Assembly: GCA_031423955.1 (NCBI GenBank)
Contig: JANPGJ010000105.1
Span: forward strand, 1-23,861
DNA from: JAEUOS01 sp031423955
GTDB taxonomy: Bacteria > Pseudomonadota > Gammaproteobacteria > Burkholderiales > JAEUOS01
Direction: 5' to 3'
Length of the DNA stretch: 23,861 nt
In this document: positions 21,353 through 23,861 of the stretch, one piece after another
How the letters are laid out: each line of letters opens with the position of its first letter
How positions within the stretch are numbered: the first letter of the stretch is position 1
The notes under the pieces: model-generated
The model's database searches: none
What the model was told of the DNA's origin: nothing
The model's input: only the letters and a program-made list of their open reading frames with translations
Translations under genes and position numbers: made by a program

Positions 21353-21738
21353 CCTGCGGTCACGGCGATACGGCGCGGCTGCGCATGCGCCTGCTTGGGA
21401 ATGCGCAGGGTCAGCACACCGTCCTTCAGGTTGGCCTCGATGCGGGTGGTGTCGAGTTCGCGGCTCAGCGTGAAACTGCGGCGGTAACGCGGCACGCGCA
21501 CCTCGGCATAGATCGCCTCCAGGCCTTCCGGCGTATGCGGCAGCACGCCGCCTTCGATCAACAGGGCGTCGCCATCGACCTTCAGGTCGAGTTGCTCTTT
21601 GGGCACGCCCGGCATGTCGGCCAGCAGCGTGATGCCGCCCGCATCCTCGAACACGTCGATCGCCGGCAGCACGGCGCGCGGTTGTTCCTGCTCTGGGGCG
21701 CTGGCGGCGGAGTTCGCCACTTGCTTGTTGTCGCTCAT
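21349..21738 (-). CDS. Hsp20/alpha-crystallin small heat-shock protein (second)
   Basis: 129 aa. After a polar N-terminal arm, the alpha-crystallin domain runs from about residue 25 to the end: LPAIDVFEDAGGITLLADMPGVPKEQLDL, then EVRVPRYRRSFTLSREL and the conserved ANLKDGVLTLRIPK. It is an ATP-independent holdase for unfolding proteins, assembling into oligomers. ATG 21738 has AAGGAGA seven bases upstream. It follows the first Hsp20 gene by 28 bp, and its stop overlaps the truncated third copy. Confidence 0.93.
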   Translation of the reverse strand: MSDNKQVANSAASAPEQEQPRAVLPAIDVFEDAGGITLLADMPGVPKEQLDLKVDGDALLIEGGVLPHTPEGLEAIYAEVRVPRYRRSFTLSRELDTTRIEANLKDGVLTLRIPKQAHAQPRRIAVTAG

Positions 21739-21766
21739 GATGGGTTCTCCTTGATTATGGCGCGCG

Positions 21767-22219
21767 TCACTGCACAACGATGCGCTTGGGTTGGGCTGAT
21801 TCATGGCGGGCGATGCTGATCTGCAGCACGCCGTCGCGGTAGCTCGCGTTCACCCTGGCCGGGTCCACGTCGTCCGGCAAGGAGACTGCGCGGGTGAAGC
21901 CGCCTGCTTCGCGCTCGCGTGCGTAGACGTGCACCTTGCGGTCGTCGGCCGGGATGCCGGAAACGCGCTCGCCGGCAATGCGCAGCACGCCACGGTCCAG
22001 GCTGACGTCGATCTTCGAGGCATCCAGGCCGGGGGCGAAGACATAGACTTCCACGCTGGAGGGCGTGCGCCCCACGTTGATCGCCGGCAGGGTGCCCGAC
22101 GCGACCGAGCGGATGCTGCTGGGCAGACCGGAAACGCCGAACGCGTCGTCGAGTTCGCGGCGCAGGCGCTCGAATTGCCCGTAAAGACTGTTTGGATGAT
22201 TCAACACCGATGCATACAT
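21767..22219 (-). CDS. Hsp20/alpha-crystallin small heat-shock protein (first)
   Basis: 150 aa. The N-terminal arm (LYGQFERLRRELDDAFG) is followed by the alpha-crystallin domain: PAINVGRTPSSVEVYVFAPGLDASKIDVSL, GGFTRAVSLPDDVDPARVNASYRDGVLQISIAR and a C-terminal PKRIVV tail. IxI/V-type contacts occur in QISI. It is a cytoplasmic holdase chaperone, presumably forming mixed oligomers with the second copy. ATG 22219 is fixed by GGAGGA six bases upstream. It is the first gene behind a near-perfect sigma-32 promoter. Confidence 0.94.
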   Translation of the reverse strand: MYASVLNHPNSLYGQFERLRRELDDAFGVSGLPSSIRSVASGTLPAINVGRTPSSVEVYVFAPGLDASKIDVSLDRGVLRIAGERVSGIPADDRKVHVYAREREAGGFTRAVSLPDDVDPARVNASYRDGVLQISIARHESAQPKRIVVQ

Positions 22220-22247
22220 GATATGTCCTCCGATAGGTTGAAAGACA

Positions 22248-22271
22248 CCGGCGGAGACCAGTTTCCGCCGG
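22248..22271 (-). promoter_or_regulatory. 5'-UTR hairpin of the Hsp20 operon
   Basis: CCGGCGGA and TCCGCCGG form an 8-bp stem with an 8-nt loop, between the sigma-32 promoter and the ribosome binding site. The loop-proximal strand includes CUCC, which could alternatively pair with the downstream GGAG. A temperature-responsive switch is conceivable but unproven. Confidence 0.4.
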
Positions 22272-22282
22272 CTTGATCGCGG

Positions 22283-22310
22283 AAATGGGGCCTGCGAAAT
22301 CGGTTTCAAG
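22283..22310 (-). promoter_or_regulatory. Sigma-32 heat-shock promoter of the Hsp20 operon
   Basis: On the - strand, CTTGAAA (22310-22304) and CCCCATTT (22290-22283) with a 13-bp spacer. This fits the RpoH consensus CTTGAAA / CCCCATNT in both elements and within the accepted spacing. Transcription would start ~55-60 bp before the first Hsp20 ATG. Confidence 0.88.
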
Positions 22311-22468
22311 AGGTCGGAACCGACAATTTGAAACAGGGGAAACCGGGCGCGCCGATGGCACGCAGGATCACCCGCCAAGCCGCCATCGGCCGGTAGCTCC
22401 CGAGTCCCGCGGGTAGCCAGCGACATGCGTTACCCAACGCAACTTTTGGGCGCGAGCGGCGCCCGCCG

Positions 22469-23245
22469 CTAAGGTGTACCGGCGGCGTTCTTCGGATGCG
22501 GCAGCAGCCGGTCGTACTCCGCCTTGACCGTTGAATAGCATTCACACACCCGCTTTTCCAATTTTGGGCGGTCCACGATGGTCATGTGCCCGCGGGCATA
22601 GGTAATCAGCCCGTCCTTCTTCAACTTGCCGGCGGTCTGGGTGATGCTTTCACGACGCACGCCGAGCAGATTGGCGATCAGTTCCTGGGTAATGACCAGG
22701 TCGTCCTGGTGCAGACGGTCGGCGCTCATCAGCAGCCAGCGGCACAGTTGCTGTTCCACCGCATGGTGCTGATTGCACACGGCAGTCTGCGAAGTCTGCG
22801 CAATCAGCGCCTGCGTATAGAGCAGGGCCAGATGCTGTAGCTGGCCGCCGCGCGCGAACTCGCGCTTCATGATTTTCCGGCTCAGCCGGTAGGCCGTGCC
22901 CGCGCTTTGCACCACCGTGTTGCTGGGCATGCTTTCACCGCCCATGAAGATGGAGATCCCGACCATTCCTTCGTTCCCGACCAGGGCGATTTCGCTGGAC
23001 GAGCCGTTCTCCAGGGCATAGATCAGCGAGACGATACCCGCGGTCGGAAAATGCAGGAAGTTCACATGATCGCCGGACTCGGACATTGTCCATCCCAGCG
23101 GCATGGGGACGAACTCAAGGTCAGGCAGCAGACGCTCGTAATCGGCTGCGGGGAGCGCCGCGAGAATCCGGTTCTGCTTCGGGTCGTCGTGCAGTTCCTT
23201 GGCAATCTTCTTTTGGCCTGACTTTTTCGCGGCGGGCGGCGGCAT
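22469..23245 (-). CDS. Crp/Fnr-family transcriptional regulator
   Basis: 258 aa. A basic N-terminus (KKSGQKKIAKEL) precedes a cyclic-nucleotide-binding-type beta roll (~30-150: HFPTAGIVSLIYALENGSSSEIALVGNEGMVGISIFMGG). A long dimer helix follows, then a Crp-type helix-turn-helix (LVITQELIANLLGVRRESITQTAGKLKKDGLI). There is no FNR-like N-terminal cysteine cluster, so a [4Fe-4S] oxygen sensor is unlikely. The recognition helix (RRESITQ) differs from FNR's E--SR pattern, so it probably does not bind the box at 20004. AGGA lies nine bases before ATG 23245. A palindrome sits over the likely -10. Confidence 0.92.
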   Translation of the reverse strand: MPPPAAKKSGQKKIAKELHDDPKQNRILAALPAADYERLLPDLEFVPMPLGWTMSESGDHVNFLHFPTAGIVSLIYALENGSSSEIALVGNEGMVGISIFMGGESMPSNTVVQSAGTAYRLSRKIMKREFARGGQLQHLALLYTQALIAQTSQTAVCNQHHAVEQQLCRWLLMSADRLHQDDLVITQELIANLLGVRRESITQTAGKLKKDGLITYARGHMTIVDRPKLEKRVCECYSTVKAEYDRLLPHPKNAAGTP

Positions 23246-23293
23246 GGCTGGCTTTCCTGTGGAAATGGCTGGGAGTCATGCAGGCAAAGTTGT

Positions 23294-23317
23294 ACCGGCT
23301 TTTATAGCCAAGCCGGT
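23294..23317. promoter_or_regulatory. Inverted repeat over the probable promoter of the Crp/Fnr gene
   Basis: ACCGGCTT-N8-AAGCCGGT, perfect in both arms. On the - strand the spacer contains TATAAA, a good -10 about 55 bp before the regulator's ATG; no strong -35 is visible. Position suggests an operator, possibly for autoregulation. Confidence 0.5.
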
Positions 23318-23390
23318 GACGGAACTCTGTTCGCCAGTTCACATAGGGCGGGCTGGGGCGGACTGCCGGGTGGCTTCGCATGAGTAGCTG

Positions 23391-23403
23391 CCGCACAGTG
23401 CGG
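23391..23403. repeat. Palindrome within an extended symmetric element
   Basis: CCGCAC-A-GTGCGG, nested in a looser symmetric frame GTAG...CTAC spanning 23384-23413. The gene-free stretch 23246-23734 contains this, the operator-like repeat at 23294 and nothing else I can identify. Confidence 0.4.
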
Positions 23404-23734
23404 ACACTCCTACCGCCTGGGAAGGAAAGCGCCCGTCGCTATCGTCCTTGTGCTGAAGCTGCTCTCGGTGCCAGTTGCAGGCCTGCCTGCCGCCTGAACG
23501 TTGGCATGAACCAGCATCACCGCTTCCTTGCCAGATCGGCCAAACACGCGGCTTGATCGGCGACCGGAGTTGCGCCGATTCGATCGTCAATTCCCGGCCG
23601 TCATCAACAAGGAGCGTTGCGCAGTCCCTGGCCGGTTAGCTGGCGGCAACGACGTCAGTATGGCCCGGCATCCCGCCCGACAGTTCCGTACGGCCTGTCT
23701 TTAGCCAGCACACCAATCCGAATTCACTTTGATG

Positions 23735-23861
23735 TCACGGTCTGGGCCGGGCTGAACGGGCGGTCCTCGATGCCGGGTCGAGGGTGAGGTAGTCCCACCA
23801 CCCCTGGCGCGCCGCCCGCCCCTCCATCGGTTTCCATTTGAATTCGGTCTTTTGCGCGCGC
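23735..23861 (-). CDS. 3' end of an unidentified gene running off the right edge
   Basis: Entering from the right edge on the - strand, one frame reads QKTEFKWKPMEGRAARQGWW then DYLTLDP, a convincing protein-like stretch, and stops at 23735. Past DP it becomes Arg/Ser-rich. From the same point a neighbouring frame reads GIEDRPFSPAQTVTSK and stops at 23724, with codons typical of this DNA. Either the natural end is the first, or a one-base error or frameshift lies near 23775-23790. Family not recognised. Confidence 0.4.
   Translation of the reverse strand, partial: RAQKTEFKWKPMEGRAARQGWWDYLTLDPASRTARSARPRP

Overview
The window looks like part of a high-GC proteobacterial chromosome. A beta-proteobacterium (Burkholderiales or Rhodocyclales type) is my best inference. 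Support comes from the Lys/Ala/Pro-rich histone-H1-like protein, a MipA/OmpV-type outer-membrane protein, a PilA-type pilin remnant, a CsbD/PRC-barrel stress pair, a sigma-32 promoter and an FNR-type box. No rRNA, complete tRNA, CRISPR array or intact transposase was found.

Layout. (1) 1-6.46 kb, + strand: a compact operon cut by the left edge. It encodes a NIPSNAP-like protein, a GlcD/D-lactate-dehydrogenase-type FAD oxidase, and a complete RbsA/RbsC/RbsC/RbsB-type ABC importer, and ends in a rho-independent terminator. Most junctions overlap by 4-17 nt, so it is probably one transcript for uptake and oxidation of an unidentified small sugar or hydroxy-acid. (2) 6.7-10.6 kb: a mosaic accessory stretch. 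It holds a higBA toxin-antitoxin pair with a readable promoter and operator, a DUF3616 protein, csbD and PRC-barrel genes, a tRNA-3'-end-like remnant with a terminator, and a zinc-ribbon/PH-domain membrane protein. It is punctuated by three copies of a ~100-bp repeat resembling IS21-family ends. (3) 10.7-15.4 kb: a damaged type IV pilin gene and its membrane-protein neighbour, a histone-H1-like gene with its own promoter and terminator, several secreted or membrane hypotheticals, a MipA/OmpV protein and a glycine-zipper protein. (4) 15.8-18.7 kb, - strand: an alternative oxidase, then a four-gene VOC/DUF899/AHSA1/YCII cluster. (5) 19.0-23.9 kb: a c-type cytochrome behind an FNR-type box, a patatin-like protein missing its middle, a heat-shock operon of two Hsp20 genes plus a truncated third behind a near-perfect sigma-32 promoter, a Crp/Fnr regulator with a palindrome over its probable -10, and the 3' end of another gene at the right edge.

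The right-hand third has a stress and respiration flavour: alternative oxidase, cytochrome c, small heat-shock proteins and a Crp/Fnr regulator. It also shows repeated signs of decay or sequence error. Two genes look internally deleted in frame, and two short genes seem to switch reading frame. I found no clear-cut new defence or biosynthetic system. The most interesting points are the IS-end-like repeats, the internally deleted patatin and Hsp20 genes, the alternative oxidase, and the regulatory sites.
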